Positions 11,641 through 24,433 of a stretch of 64,000 nucleotides of DNA are shown in pieces. Every line of letters begins with the position of its first letter. The first letter of the stretch is position 1. Source of the DNA: Papaver somniferum (taxonomy: Eukaryota; Streptophyta; Magnoliopsida; Ranunculales; Papaveraceae); assembly GCF_003573695.1 (NCBI RefSeq), contig NC_039368.1, positions 17,302,360-17,366,359 of the forward strand, given 5' to 3'. The translations under genes were made by a program, and so were the position numbers. The notes under the pieces were generated by a model, which was given only the letters and a program-made list of their open reading frames with translations, did not search any database and had not been told where the DNA came from.

Positions 11641-11653
11641 CAAAGGGGGATAT
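11641..11653 (+). other. Polypurine tract, element 1
   Basis: CAAAGGGGGATAT directly precedes the 3' LTR. The first eleven bases are a typical plus-strand priming tract. Element 2 has lost the matching junction. Confidence 0.8.
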
Positions 11654-14085
11654 TGTTAGAGCACTGCTCATTCGAACTCGCAAGAAATTCTATCTCAAGC
11701 TTGTTTGTCAAGTTTAGTTGTCAAAACTATAAGTCTTGATTTCTAGTCTACTTATAGCTAAGTCTCGGATTAGGATAGAAAGCGTGGTTGAGCATTAGAA
11801 TTCATGGCGTTCATTGATTGATATAGCTATACACTCTATCTCCTATTTGAGACAAAAGTCGTATAGCTATATAGACTTCGATTATACACATTTGATATTT
11901 CGAGCTGAGTTTAACTCGCTTACATATTTCTCGAAATATGTGTTAGTAAGCTTTCGCTTTAACCAAGTTCATCTTATATTCATGACGAAAGTCAAAAGAT
12001 GATCATGTGAAAATCGCCTTGTAACATCTTACATGATTTGTATGGAACAATCATTTGATGTAGACTCGGAATGTTTCGTATTGATCATTCGATCACTTGA
12101 AAATTTCTTGGAAGCTAATAGTTTGTGTGAGACAGCTAGTCCTGTCTTCCAAGAATGTTTCAATGATTGAAATTGGATATAAACACAGTATTCATACTTG
12201 CATATGTGTAGTCCAAGACCGACAATCTAGTATGCATACCCGTATGCGTACTGATTGGTCAGTTGAAGTCCGGGAGCTATAATATGCATATCCGTATGCG
12301 TATTGGCAAAGTCAGTTGAATTCCGGGAACTTTAGTATGCGTACCCGTATGCATACTATATTCAACTGAGTTCAGATGTGAACGACAATATGCGTACCCG
12401 TTTACATACTTGCGAACACAGTCCAAGTCCGTCTACTTAGGTATGCGTACCCGTTTTCATACTTGAGTAGGTTATGTTCTAAAATTGGTTTGTTCATGAA
12501 CTAATACATTTATATATTAAGGAATGCAATCTTTTGCAAACCGTGGCTATAATGTTCATGAAATGATTCGAGTAAATAAAAATCGATTTTGCTTCAATTG
12601 TGACTTGTATACTTCTATGAGAATATAAACAATTGAACAACTCTATAACTAGTTTCATTTGAGTCATTTGAACTAGTTATGGTTAAGATGAATATGGTTG
12701 ATATGAAAGTGTTCATATGGCTAACTTCGATTAACTATTGTTGAGACAACAAAGGTGTACACGTTTAGGCATGGTTACTCATATCTAAATGAAGTCACTT
12801 TCCATTTGTGTGTAACAAGTTAAGTTCGATCTAACGGTTGAAAGATATTAACTTGAGTCTAATCAGGTTTTCATCTAACAGTGAATATTGAATGCTTTGT
12901 TACCAAGGTAGCATTGATTGCAAACCCTGATTTGAAGACTATATAAGGGACAATTCTAGCAACTGGGAAACCTAATCCCCACACCTCATGTGTGATACTA
13001 GTTGCGACTAGAGTCGATTCTCCTTTAACCTTAGATTTTTCCACAACCATGTAGGTTAACGACTTGAAGACTTCATTGGGATTGTGAAGCCAGACCCAAC
13101 TATTTTCTCTGTACTTGCGTGTTCTAATCTTGATGTTTTCTATCGTGATTTAGTACTATCTTCTCTAAGATTGGATCGAGATTTAATCTTCGATAGGAAA
13201 GATAAAAAGTAGTCACAAACATATTCGTCCCATCGTTTGTGATTCCACAATATCTTGTTTCGCTACCATACGATTAAGACTATTGTGAGGTGATTGATAT
13301 TTCTAGGCCATTCTTCGGCAATATAAGTCCGGTATATCAATTGGTTCCTGTTCATCTTGATTTATCAAAAGACGGAACAAAAACCCATAGGTATATATGT
13401 GGAAGACAGATTTATCTATTTAATAGACTTTTCTATGTGAGACAGATTGGTTTATCAAGTCTTCGACTTTGGGTCGTAGCAACTCTTAGTTGTGGGTGAG
13501 ATCAGCTAAGGGAATCAAGTGCATAGAGTCTTGTTGGAATTTAGAGACGTAAGGAGCGCAATTGTACCTTGATCAGTGTGAGATTGGTTAGGTCTCAACT
13601 ACATTCCAGTCCGAAGTTAACTTGGAGTAGGCTAGTGTCTGTAGCGGATTAATACAGTGTGGTGTTCAAATCTGGACTAGGTCCCGAGGTTTTTCTGCAT
13701 TTGCGGTTTCCTCGTTAACAAAATTTCAGGTGTCTGTGTTATTTCTTTTCCGCATTATATTTGTTTATATAACTGAAATATCACAGGTTGTGCGTAAGTT
13801 CAATCAATTGTGAATCCAACCTTTGGTTGTGTTGATTAAATTGATTGACACTTGGATATTGGTTTTTGATACCGTCTAAGTTATTTCTTATATTCAATCG
13901 GGCTCGCAAATTCCTATTTGTTTGATTTCATATTGAATTGAGAAATTGAGATATAAATCTTTGATATGCCTATCTTAAGATTGAGTCTGACTGTCTAGTT
14001 GATTCTCTTGAAAGTATATTGGAGTTAGTCCATACAGATTGCTAAGCGAAATATTGGGTGTGGTTGTTAGACCCCCGCTTTTTCA
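11654..14085 (+). repeat. 3' LTR of element 1
   Basis: 2432 bp, TGTTAGAGCA...GCTTTTTCA. Collinear with 4768-7299 except for about 100 bp missing after 11815. It keeps the palindromic array at 12225-12470 and the TATA box at 12940-12947. Confidence 0.92.
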
Positions 14086-14089
14086 AGGC

Positions 14090-16647
14090 GAATCAGTTAA
14101 AGTCAATGGAATCGGGGTTGAATGAGCTAAGAAGGGGAAAGGACATAGTTGCAGAACAACTTACAGTTGGGAAACCCAACCGTGGATGAACCAGGTCGAA
14201 GAATTGTCTGAGTCTGTCAGAGTTACGACGAGGAAAGCAAGCCGTATCCAAATTCAGGAACACTTACGGTTTGAAAATCATTTTAAACGCAACCGTAGGT
14301 ACAAATGAGAAGATAATAAGGATTTTAATACACCATCTTGTAGAGGACGACGATACGAAGATAAAAACAAAAAGAATGAGCTTAATCGGACGTCAGATGA
14401 AGAAGTTATGGCCAAAATGGTGAAGCAATACAAAGGAGGAGACCCAACCATAGGTAAAGTCAGGGAAACATTCGGTTGGGAACTCAGAAAAACCAAACCA
14501 TATACAGTTTTAGTTGTGCGAATTTTGGACTTCTAAAACGTGTAAAAGTTTGTCCCGGAAGGATTCTAAACCCTAGATACCGTGAGCACTATATAGGAAG
14601 ACCCTCAAAGTGAGAGGATATACTACACCTTGAGAAACATTATTTTACCTCACATATTACATCTTCTACATCAAAACCTAGGGTTTTCCCCTTTAGGGGG
14701 AACCCATTCTCTTTTGTAATCATGTGTAGCTAAAGGTTTGTTGATTAAGGATGAATTCAATGTTCTAGACATGATCTTTATTGGTTAATACAAGTTATTC
14801 ATAGTTCTTATCATCGTTGTTTATTTTCACTATTGTTATAATTGATTAATTAGATTGTTTGGAGTGCACGCTAGATTAATCTGTTGATCATTCTATTGCT
14901 AGTAAAGGTTAGGATATCCGTGTAATTGTTTCATAATCCTTACATAAGTTGAGAAACGAGACCTCGCATAGGGGTTCTGTGGAGCAATCGTGTGTGAAGA
15001 CAACACTAGTAAGTGGACCTTGCGCTAAGAGTCAACTGCTAGAATCAACCTAAATTCACATAACATAAAGCTTCTGATTGGGTTAAAACTTGAGTGCGCT
15101 ACTACTTGGTGGTTTGGTTGGATAGAACTTTATATGCGAGCGTTTCGGTATCCGGTAACAATAGGAACTTTGGGGATAGCACTGCTGATAGACATATTTT
15201 TGTGACCGAATTGTCCTCAATTTTTAGTATTGTTGGTACTCGATTTTCTACTTATTATGGTGTTTTATGTGTTTGTATGTATTTTTGGAAAATAACTATT
15301 TTTGGAAAATTCGACTCGAAAAGTTGGTATAGGCACCCGGAGGACACATGTTAGTCGGACTCTCAGTTTTGGATAAGGAGCACCCCAGGGAGCCAACTGC
15401 TAATCGCACCCCATTATTGGTTAAGGGGGCTCTGTCTTCTTCCTTGATTTGAAAAGAAAAATTGGCGGGAAATTTGGTTTCAACGGTAAAAGATTTATTA
15501 TCTTTAAGATAAGAATGTCTTCTTTCCTTACAAACATGAAGTTTTGAAGAAAAAGGAAGTTATCTTGTATTAAACAAGAAAGATATCCTTAGAAGATTTT
15601 ATCTTGGATTTTATTCTGCGAATTAAAGAAGATATGGGTTTAGTAAAGACATATATAGAATAAAGAGAAGGAAAAATTCTTGAAGATATTTTTAATTAAA
15701 AAGAAGAAGATTTTGGAGTTATGGAAGAATATATTTTAGTGATGTGTATTTGTGTGTATAAATAGAGAGCTAGAGAGCACATTTGGGGGGGAGTTTTGGA
15801 GAGAAAAGAAAATCACTGCTTTAATAATTTTCTCACATATTCATCATTTGTAAACCACTTTTTGAGCCATGAATAAATATTTTAAGTATGTTTTCGACGT
15901 GATGAGATAATCCCCAACACTGGGAAGACGGAGGAAGACGAATTGCATACATGGGTAAAATTATTTAATTCTTTTAAGACTTTTGCATTAATTTTAATTG
16001 AAATATGATTTGAGTTAATTGGTTGTCATTTAATTTGATGAGGTATGCTTAGCTTAAATGTTTTGATATATAATACTTAGGGTTTACAACGAATCTTTTG
16101 AGAATCTACCTTGGCAAAATCAGAGTCCATGTTAATTTTATTTATTGAGCTTTAATTGTTGAGAATAAATAAATCGAACCCTATGTTATGAATTCGACGA
16201 AATCCTAGTCCCAATAACTCTCTTCATCTCGTGACAATATTTTGTATATATTTTTCTTTTATTTTAGTTTATTAATTCTTAAAATCAATCTCATCAAGTC
16301 CGAGTGAACGACAACTCTATTTACCACTATATAAAATACGATCACTGCTCTAGCTGTTTTCCTATGGTTGGTGATGAATGGTTGTAACGAAGATAGATAA
16401 GTATACTATTGAGTCAACGTTTGGTAACGGCGAAGGACTCCTTGATCATCCCTTTTATCTCATTCTCTTTTTATTCTTTTTATTTATTTCATAAACCAAT
16501 CCCTCCTTTATTTTTATCTTATTTTGCTATCTAAATCACCTATCAGTTACACGGCTCTCTGTGGGAACGATTTCTTACTACCGCTATATTACTAGTTAAT
16601 TAGTGGGAAATATCTTGATTAATTTGTTGCACTTACGACACACATCA
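14090..16647 (+). repeat. Old Ty3/gypsy LTR with a nested solo LTR
   Basis: The part before 15186 has an LTR-like promoter (CACTATATAGGAAG near 14588), a GGGTTTTCC block and T-rich downstream text. The part after 16344 ends in CTCTGTGGGAACGAT...CACATCA (about 16555-16647), a 3' terminus typical of Athila/Tat-type LTRs. The 5' edge next to the element 1 TSD is not defined. The ORF at 14278-14496 is not supported. Confidence 0.45.
15186..16344 (+). mobile_element. Solo gypsy LTR
   Basis: Begins TGATAGACATATTTTTGTG and ends GATCA. ACTGC precedes the start; the end is followed by CTGC, or by ACTGC if the last A is shared, consistent with a 4-5 bp TSD. It is collinear with the better-defined solo LTR at 42086-43574 on the other strand (shared start, CACTGGGAWGACGGAGGAAG block and end). 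No internal region follows, so it is a recombination product. Confidence 0.7.
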
Positions 16648-16659
16648 AGTTATAACTGC

Positions 16660-18430
16660 ACACCATGACCTTGTAGGAAGTAAAAATTGTGTAGTAGTAA
16701 GAAGGTGGAAATCGTTTTAAAGTGATGAAAATTGTGTCCCTATTCTTGAGGAAAATTGGACGGTTCCACACCCATTACTCCTTTACTCTCGTTAACTTCT
16801 CGTTCTCCCTGACACTTTCTCATAATGGATCTAGTGCTGCACCGCATGACGTCGTAAACCTCCAGACCCCTAGTGAATATCCCCCATTTGTGATATTATT
16901 GATGTCTCGTGTAATTTTAGTACATAATACTAATTAAATGTGAAGTCAAAAATGACTTGCATAGTCAGGATGAGTGATGGCTTATCATGTATGTCTAGAA
17001 TAAATTAACAAGTCTTGATAAGTATAATAAGACTGGCGATGCTCTTATGAAGTAGGCAGATTATATACTCCTTTAGGCCTTTTTTCGAGCATTTAAGACT
17101 CTCTGATAGAATGTGAGAGTTCACAAGCGTCAATCAGTGTCGACATGCATAGATGAACAGATTATGTTAAACATGAGTGTTGAGTAGGTCGAACACTGCT
17201 TCTCATGTTATCAACTTGAGGCAATGAAAAATCATGAAAGAGTGAAGAACAAAATACATGAGTGTGAAAGCAGTCAAGCACATGCAGCATGACATATGTA
17301 TGAGTCCACATGAAATAAGGCATTTTGACCAATTATTATATTAGGTTGTCCTTGTCAATTACGTGTGAGCCGCATGTCTGAAGATCCACGAATGACAAGT
17401 AAACTTTTGTAAAAATATAACTGGTTATGTAGATCTTATATAATAATCGACTAAAACCAATGTGTGGCATCCTTTGATTAGTTGGATTCAGTAAGTTATA
17501 CGAGATGAATTGTTGAAATAAGTCGCATGAATCAATGAGGCAAATTTAATTCTTAAAGAAAGTCACAGATGCTTTTAATGATGAGCGCGATGCTTGAAAG
17601 CGTGGTTTGCTTTAAGTATAGACGTTCCAACGGCTTTTGTAACGTTTATTAAGTGTTACGGATGTTAAATCATTGTATCGTTTGTTTTTGCGCATTATAA
17701 CAGTATTTTGCAACACTTATATATGTAACAGCTGCTAGAACTGCAACACATATTGCGAGGCATAAAACGTTGCCTGGTTTATTTTCACTCCTTGTAACGT
17801 TAACTACAACTTTGCAGAGCGTTAGCCGTATGAATTGAACGCTCCCACATGTGACTTTCTTTAACAGATGCATGTGTCTTTCACATGCTTAGGGAAGTTC
17901 GTCCTGCTAACTTTGACCGGCCATTGTGAGCTCGTCCGATCAATTCCAAGTGTATTGGTCAGGGAAATATAGGGGTGAGCGGCCAAGTCTAAGAGACGAT
18001 TGGTCGGACATGAAAGGTGAAAGGTCGATCAAATTGTCCCGCCAAGCTGTACGGTCGCGATTGATCCGCGACATACTTGATCAGTCATGGCTAACCCTAG
18101 TTTAGGTTTAACTGTTCCTCGGACATAATTAAGATTCAATACGACCAATCATGGGAGATTCTTACTCCATGCTTGGGAAATCTAGTGTCCGACTATTAGG
18201 AGTCAAGATAGTGAGATAGTGAACTTCACGCTAAATTGAGCAAACTAGGTAAATTTTGCGTCCTCACATAATTTTGAGAAAAATAGATAAATTATGCGTG
18301 CTCACATGAAGTTGAGCAAAATAATCAAATTTTGTGTGCTGACACAAAATTGAGGAAAATAATCTAATTTTGTATGTGGACACAAAATTGAGTAAAATAT
18401 GCAAAAATTTGTGCTTACACAAAACTGCTA
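16660..18430 (+). repeat. Gypsy LTR remnant, family of 27085-30405
   Basis: 16720-16960 (a 'gactt..cccattactcc..gttaactcc' block, 'ccagaccc', 'agtgatatcccccatttgt') parallels 27440-27680, including the ATCCCCCATTTGT segment. Later parts with CGACC/CGGCC-rich text (17915-18080) recall the GGACCGGCC-rich part of the same family. It is degraded and its ends are unclear. The ORFs at 16722 and 17670 are not supported. Confidence 0.5.
18225..18430 (+). repeat. Degenerate tandem repeat, about 45-bp unit
   Basis: Four to five units of 'gagcaaaataatcaaattttgtgtgctcacacaaaatt' style text. CACAAAATTGAG and AAATTTTGTGTG recur alternately, so each unit can pair within itself. It lies in the gypsy LTR remnant. 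Confidence 0.6.
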
Positions 18431-18734
18431 GATTTCACAGTTCTTGTGTCAGGCACGATAATTACCTGATTTTATGAACATAACTGTGATGCTTCAATCA
18501 AGTATTTTATGTGCAGCTTGTTCTGACATTATAGACTAGTACTCTTCTAATAACTTCATATGTATGCGGATACAGAATCATACGATAAATAAATATGCAC
18601 ATACATGTATATTTTCTTGGTGCAGCTGGGAGAAGCACATAAATACAACCATACATATGCAGAGAGATAGGCGTAGACACCCAATACGATTTTAGTGTAT
18701 TCCTAAAATTCTTTGCAGAATGAAAATACACCAA

Positions 18735-19990
18735 AGTTCAATGTCTCTGATGCTAGGTCAAAAACATAGATTTTTACGAGCCTTAAGAAAAAAACCACAA
18801 TCAACAACTTGGTACCATTTCCTTTTCAATAATTACTTGGTACACAATTTTATATGCTTCTAAACTTATATAAGACTCCCAATGCAAATTAAGTTGTAAC
18901 TAAGGAAACAAACTAGTTTTGTATATGAGAAAATAAATTATTATGAGCAGCATTGAGATTCCTTGAATTGTAAGAAACTCTTTACTTCGATTTCAAGAAG
19001 TTAACCTTAATTATTCACTATAAATAGGGGACGTTATGCAACACAAATCTCAAACCCGTATACATTGCGTATTTGTTGCATAAGAGGTAGTCCTCCAACT
19101 TGAAGGTTTTTGTGATTAGAAAAAGAGTAAGATTTTTCTTGGGGATCGTGAAACACATGTAAAACTATTATCTTGATAGTTTCGCTTTTTGCAATCTTTG
19201 GTTTGATCATCTTAATAATTCTTGTATGTTTTAAGGTCATTCTCTTATGTTATATAAGGCAATTAAAAATTATTGATCAGAAACCAAGATTCGATAGTTA
19301 TTCAATCTATGATCATATATCTACATTAGTTAATTGAAATCTGAGTTAGAAGTAGAACTTTGTATTAGGTATTTTCTTATCGTCTTTAAAGTTCTACAAA
19401 AATTCACCTAAAACTAGTTCTAAGGTTAATTGTTCTTGTGAGGTAGATTTGATAATGTATATATCTTTAAAAGTTGTGAGGAGTATAACCCAAATTGAAT
19501 ATTTGTCTTAGAACAATTCTAATCCCGAGGGAGATTTACCTAACCTTAATTAACATCTAAAGGAAGATCAAATTATTCATCCAATTGGAGGCAATTTAGC
19601 AATAGTTTTCACGACGGACTATAAAAACTATTAAGCCTACAAGGACATCAACTATGGGATTCATGTAAGTGTGCTCTTAGAGTTGCAGGCGTTAGGACAC
19701 AACTGAAATAGGGTAACTTGGAGGCTATATCTATGTTAGTGGTGTAATGGCTTAACTCGTGGTGTGTTCAAATTGGAGGAGGTCCGAGGTTGTTCTGCAG
19801 TTATTGTTCTCCTCATTAACAAATTTTTTGGTGTCTTGCTTTACTTTTATATCAACATTATATTTGATGGTTTGGTATAACTAAAGTAACTGCAAGTAGT
19901 ACCTTATCCATCCTTGAGAGTTGAAATCTTGATTAAGATCATCCAGGGATTGTCTTATAAGTTAAAACAAAAAAGTTGGTGGTGTATTTG
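18735..19990 (+). repeat. SIRE-like LTR remnant
   Basis: A TATA-like CTATAAATAGGGG at 19018-19030 and the later series 'ggcgttaggacacaact', GTGGTGTGTTCAAAT, GAGGTCCGAGGTTGTTCTGC, CTCATTAACAAATTTTTTGGTGTC and ATTATATTTG (19690-19870) follow element 1's LTR from 6158 to 6985 in order. It is highly diverged. The left edge is uncertain. Confidence 0.5.
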
Positions 19991-20259
19991 GCATCTTCTC
20001 CTTTTCATAAAGTTGTGAAAAGATACTTGGGTTACTACTCAACCTTTGCAGGTGATTTATCTTTTTCCTTTCAATTTATCCAAAATGAAGAATTCTTACG
20101 GTTTTTGAGAATGATGCTTTTAGATTTAAATGAGATTGAGCTTGGTTAAGCAATTTCTTTGTCGTGGGTTATTGCTTATTGGTTATCCGTCACAACTTTT
20201 ATTTGATGGTGATGATGTTTGCAGTTGGCTGTCAGGACATGGTTTATAATTACTGATGC

Positions 20260-20520
20260 TTACAAGATTTTAGAAATAACACTGGCTCATAAACTTCCCT
20301 TAAAAACAATTTTGGAATCCGAAAATGTCTTTGAAAGTTTGTTTTCTGGTCTGGACTTTATATGTTTGGTGATCCAACTATTGATTTTCTTAAAAAGCTG
20401 GGAGGCTCAAAATGATGTTTGTTTACTATGCAATTCAGAAACTGAAACAAATGGACATCTTTTATTTCATTGCAGTTGTACATCTCAAGTTTGGTCTTAA
20501 TTTTTCAATAATTTTGGTTT
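20260..20520 (+). pseudogene. LINE fragment with zf-RVT motif
   Basis: The frame ending at 20500 finishes VCLLCNSETETNGHLLFHC...QVWS, which matches the zinc-binding reverse transcriptase motif (C-x2-C ... H-x4-HC) near the C-terminus of plant LINE ORF2. Upstream and downstream the frames are broken, and no poly(A) or TSD was found. Confidence 0.55.
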
Positions 20521-22390
20521 GAACCTTAGTAGCCAGGAACGTGCAAAACCATCATGAATATCAGTGAACCGCAAATTAGCGTTCCTCATTGACAAGATGA
20601 TGGGAGCGCAATTGTAACAAGGAAGAAACACGCTCTAATAAGGAAAAATCATTTCACTTGAATTGCCATAACTTTCTCCAGTATTTTTATGTGTTAGTAC
20701 TAGAAAAAAGAGTACGAACGTGTCGGGGAAGAGGAAGAAAAAAATAAAAAAATAAAAAAGAAGAAAGGAAAAGATGCCATTAAAGTTTTTTTCCTCTTTG
20801 ATGTGAGATCAGAGAGGTGAAAGATGTGTGAGAGAGGAGACGGAATATGAAAAACACAAAAAGAAGATCTAATCTAAGACTTCTCTTAGGGTCCAGCACA
20901 AAAGAACAAAAGAGAGAGGCTATTAGTTAGTTTTTGGCCGATTTTAGCTTATATTAGGCCCGACTGAGCTTATCTTAACCTATATTACGCGCACCCAGTA
21001 AATACCTTCGTCACTTAGAACTATATATTACATTTTTTTTTTGAAAATAACCAGATATATTACTGAGAAGGGAACTAATCTGTAGATTTAGACTCATTTG
21101 GAATCAACTCAGATTGAGTTGTCCGTCCGATGAGTGAATCTGTGTGATTAGATTCTTCTTGAAAAAAATACATAATGTGAGTTCATATTACAGTGCTCAT
21201 AAGCTTTGACAATGTCTAAAGCAATTGTTGTAATTAAAAATGAAGGTGTATCAGTAAAACTAGTAATCAATTGAGATGATGTTACATGAAAACTAACGAA
21301 ATTACTATGAAATATCGAAAATAATATATGACACCCAATCTAATGCACTCATATGCATCCAAAGTTAGGTGGAAAATGACACGTCACTACAGCAGCCGAA
21401 TAGTGAAAAAATATGTTTGAGTTTATTATGCTTGTGTTTGGACTGTTGATCAGAATCGACGGATTGGATTAGGTATATGGCATTTCTCAAAATCTAGTAA
21501 GTATACTTCCAAAAACAGGAAAGAAAAGTCGTTTCTTTGTCAATTTTGAGAGATTTGGTGAGGTTAAACCGTGGATTAGTACACAGAGATAAAAAGAATT
21601 TTTTTATATTTCATCTTTGAGTTTATACAGAGATAAAATGAAAATTCTTTTCCTAATCGATTTTCTTGTTAATGTTTGTATAATCTAGGGTTAGGTCATT
21701 GAAATGAATTATGAATTTGCGTTGCCTGCAACCAAATGAACGAGCTATTACTTTAACAGAGATGGATAGTGGAGTTACAAGATTTTGTTGTATTTTGTAA
21801 CCAAGATAGTTTACCAAACTCCTAGTATTTACAGGAGTTCCACGAGGGAGAGGCAGAAGATGAAGAACTGATCGTCAATGTTGGAAACTCAGTGTTATCA
21901 TTACATAGTTTTAGTTGCATTACATTGCGGGAAATTATAAGCCAATAAGCCACTGTCCAAGCATCTCACTTCCTAGAAAATACATAACTAATTTACATAT
22001 AAACATCTCTGCCACTATTTCCTGATTTCTGAAAGCTAACATCTCCCGTAGTTTCTGTTTTCCAAGTCTTATCTGAATATCTTAGGTAAGTCGAATTTGA
22101 ATATCCAAAAAGAATAACCCAAAAAAATTACGTCAAACCTAAGCCGTTAATGCTGATCCGCGGTTCAGAAACTACAATTAAAAGTCAAACAGATATTTCA
22201 CTTGTCAGCTTGTTGTACCGACGTGTCACTTGCCACCTAATACCGGGTGCATTAGGTGCACTAAGATGGGCGCCATATATCATTTTCAGATGAAATATAC
22301 CTATAAAAATTTTGGTACTAAAACTTAATACATTTATAAAGCTTAATCTACGCTCCTGACTCGCTCCTCGACTTTCAGTTATTGAAAATA
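20521..22390. other. No gene seen
   Basis: About 1.9 kb without a convincing ORF, RNA gene or defined element. It holds a purine-rich run (20725-20775), a CTC/AAGAAG-type region near 20800-20900 and AT-rich text. Confidence 0.4.
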
Positions 22391-22393
22391 TTA

Positions 22394-22828
22394 GGTCCTG
22401 TTTGGTATAGTTTTCAAAAACAGTTTTCTGTTTTTAAAAACGGGGAAAACGCGTTTGGTAGAGACATTTTCAGAAAACGTTTTCTATCTGTTTTCTGTTT
22501 TTGAAAACAAAAAAAATGAAAACAACAAAATATTGATTTCTGTGTTTTCTCTTTTTACTTTTTTTTGTTCTTATTTTCTTTTCAGAACAAAGTAAGAGAT
22601 TTGGGGAATGACTGCAATTGAATCATGGCTAATATCACTATCTCTTAGACGAATCTTTACATTTAATCTGATTTAGTTGATTTTCCTTGTTTTCAAAAAC
22701 AGTTTACCAAACAATTTTTAGAAAATGAAAATAAGAAAAAAAGGATTGTTTGTAAAACAGTGAAAAACTATTTTTGAAAAAAAGGATTGTTTGGAAAACT
22801 ATTTTTGAAAACCGTACCAAACCAGCTC
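22394..22828. mobile_element. PIF/Harbinger (Tourist-like) MITE
   Basis: 435 bp with inverted ends: GGTCCTGTTTGGTA...GTTTTCAAAAACAG on the left and the complement of GAGCTGGTTTGGTACGG...TTTTCAAAAATAG on the right. TTA precedes (22391-22393) and follows (22829-22831), the 3-bp TSD of this superfamily. The interior is rich in further GTTTTC/GAAAAC inverted copies and has no ORF, so it is non-autonomous. Confidence 0.85.
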
Positions 22829-22831
22829 TTA

Positions 22832-23765
22832 CGATTTTCAATTCTGTTCTTGATCCCGCTCCTAACTAATTGGAATATTATTCTAAACAGATTTTAACCT
22901 GGTTTCCGCAACTACGTTTCATTTTCTTTAATAAAAGTTCGCCATTGTCCTGTCAAGAAAAAATAAGAAAAGAGGTTAAGTGTGAACGAACATTAGAATT
23001 AAAAATCCAGGTTTTAGATTTTGTTAGCCCATCCATTAAATGGTTACAGTTGGGAAGATGGCAGATGAATGAAAACTTTCAAATCGAGGACCTCAGGCTC
23101 TTATTACGAATAAACAAAAGATAAATCCAGGACCACATTTAGCCAAATGTCACTTGATTTTAGATACAGACGGTACGTGTCTCCCCTTTTATTTTCTTAC
23201 TTACCATTTTCGAAGAAATAAACCTTTTTTTGTATTTATCTCGTCACATGAGAAGTGAATGCTCGAAAATCTCACTTAAATGTCGGATTACAAATTTCCA
23301 ATGTCACATTTGTGGGAGTTAAATTTTGTTTATTTGGTATCAAAACGGCCTATACGGTTAATGCGGCTCATGTGCTCTATTTTTACCGAGAAAATGTAAT
23401 TTGGGTCCTTTTGTTTTCGCCCGGGCTACCTGATAAAAGGTACCGACCTTTTTCAAAGATATACGAGCAAAGTAGACTACATATTCTAGGTGGTTAATAC
23501 ATTTGGCTGGTGCAACCATCCAACCATATCTCGGTCCCATCCCTGACTTGTACGTGTGGGTATAGATGAATCGCTATAGTGTTTCATATTTACCACCGAC
23601 ACCAATTCAGATCCACAAAAATGTCTCAACCACACTGATTGGAGTTGATATTTAGAATTCATAATAATAACTTGACCAATCTTGCATCGCCAGTTTAATG
23701 CATCAAAACAAGAACGTACCAATCCATGCATTAAACCTCAACCCCACAACAACTAGAAAAAAACT
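22832..23765. other. Upstream region of the lipid transfer protein gene
   Basis: No gene recognised. The ORFs at 22870, 23255, 23358 and 23486 overlap each other on both strands and have no family features. Any transcriptional control of the lipid transfer protein gene should lie here. Confidence 0.4.
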
Positions 23766-23775
23766 CTATATAAAC
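23766..23775 (+). promoter_or_regulatory. TATA box of the lipid transfer protein gene
   Basis: CTATATAAAC lies 87-96 bp upstream of the ATG at 23862. With initiation about 30 bp downstream this would leave a leader of about 60 bp, normal for this family. Confidence 0.7.
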
Positions 23776-23861
23776 GCATCGAAGCTAGACCAAAGATAAC
23801 ACAAAATCCTTAGCCAAAAAGAAAATAGAGATACCAAAAGAAACTTTCAGTTTACTAAGAA

Positions 23862-24433
23862 ATGGCAAACTCTAGCAACAATGCAGTCAAGGTTGTGAGT
23901 ACTTTAGTGTTAATGTGCATGTTGATCAGTGCACCATATATGGCCGAAGCTATAACTTGCGGTCAAGTTGTTTCGTCCCTGGCTCCTTGTATTATGTACT
24001 TGACCGGAAAAGGTGCCTTAACACAAGGATGTTGCGGAGGAGTAAAAGGTTTAAACAGCGCAGCCAAATCAACAGCCGACAGAAAGACTGCTTGTAATTG
24101 TTTGAAATCTCAAGCCGGTAATATTAAGGGAATTAACTACGGTCTTGCTGGTGGCCTCCCAAGCAAATGCGGTGTTAGCATTCCTTACAAGATCAGCCCT
24201 TCTACAGACTGTACTAAGTAAGTTCTGCTTTTGTTTTTCTCTTCACAGTTCATCTTATTCTAGTTCGTTGCATGTCGTATCTATTAGAATAGTAGTAGTA
24301 AGAGCTTGGATCTGAACTCCTGGCGTCTCACTACTGTCATGCTCGCACGTATATATTTTGAATCGTTGTGTCACTAAATCCGTACTGACCATATATTTGT
24401 GTGGATATATCATTATATTTCAGGGTGGTGTAA
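23862..24433 (+). CDS. Type-1 non-specific lipid transfer protein
   Basis: A secreted 9-kDa protein that carries fatty acids, acyl-CoA or wax and cutin precursors in the apoplast; the family is also linked to defence. Residues 1-30 are a signal peptide with cleavage expected after AEA, giving a mature start ITCGQ. All eight cysteines are present with spacing C-x9-C-x13-CC-x19-CNC-x22-C-x13-C, the type-1 pattern. Both lipid-binding consensus pentapeptides are there (STADR and PYKIS). Exon 1 is 23862-24217. An intron at 24218-24423 (GTAAGT...TTTCAG) leads to a ten-base exon completing Lys and adding Val-Val-stop, giving 121 residues. A 3'-terminal intron of this kind is usual in the family. Without splicing the protein stops at the same Lys. 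A pseudogene copy lies 1.8 kb downstream. This looks intact and functional. Confidence 0.93.

Larger units (their letters stand above)
4768..14085 (+). mobile_element. SIRE-like Ty1/copia element 1, pol-less
   Basis: Complete LTR retrotransposon: 5' LTR 4768-7299, 3' LTR 11654-14085, both starting TGTTAGAGCA and ending GCTTTTTCA. A primer-binding site follows the 5' LTR and a purine tract precedes the 3' LTR. The flanking 5-mers AGGTG (4763-4767) and AGGCG (14086-14090) are a TSD with one substitution. The internal region is only about 4.35 kb, of which 628 bp is a later LINE insertion. It has gag and a small downstream ORF but no integrase, reverse transcriptase or RNase H of its own. Such an element would need proteins supplied by relatives. 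The LTRs differ by many substitutions and a roughly 100-bp indel near 4935-5035, so the insertion is not recent. Confidence 0.92.

Noticed and set aside
15181..16659. Perfect ACTGC TSD with LTR end at 16654
   Set aside because: This would need an LTR end without CA and ignores the collinear end of the sister solo LTR; 16344 with CTGC is preferred.
23486..23731. Minus-strand ORF upstream of the lipid transfer gene
   Set aside because: No domain; it lies in the probable promoter region and overlaps ORFs on the other strand.
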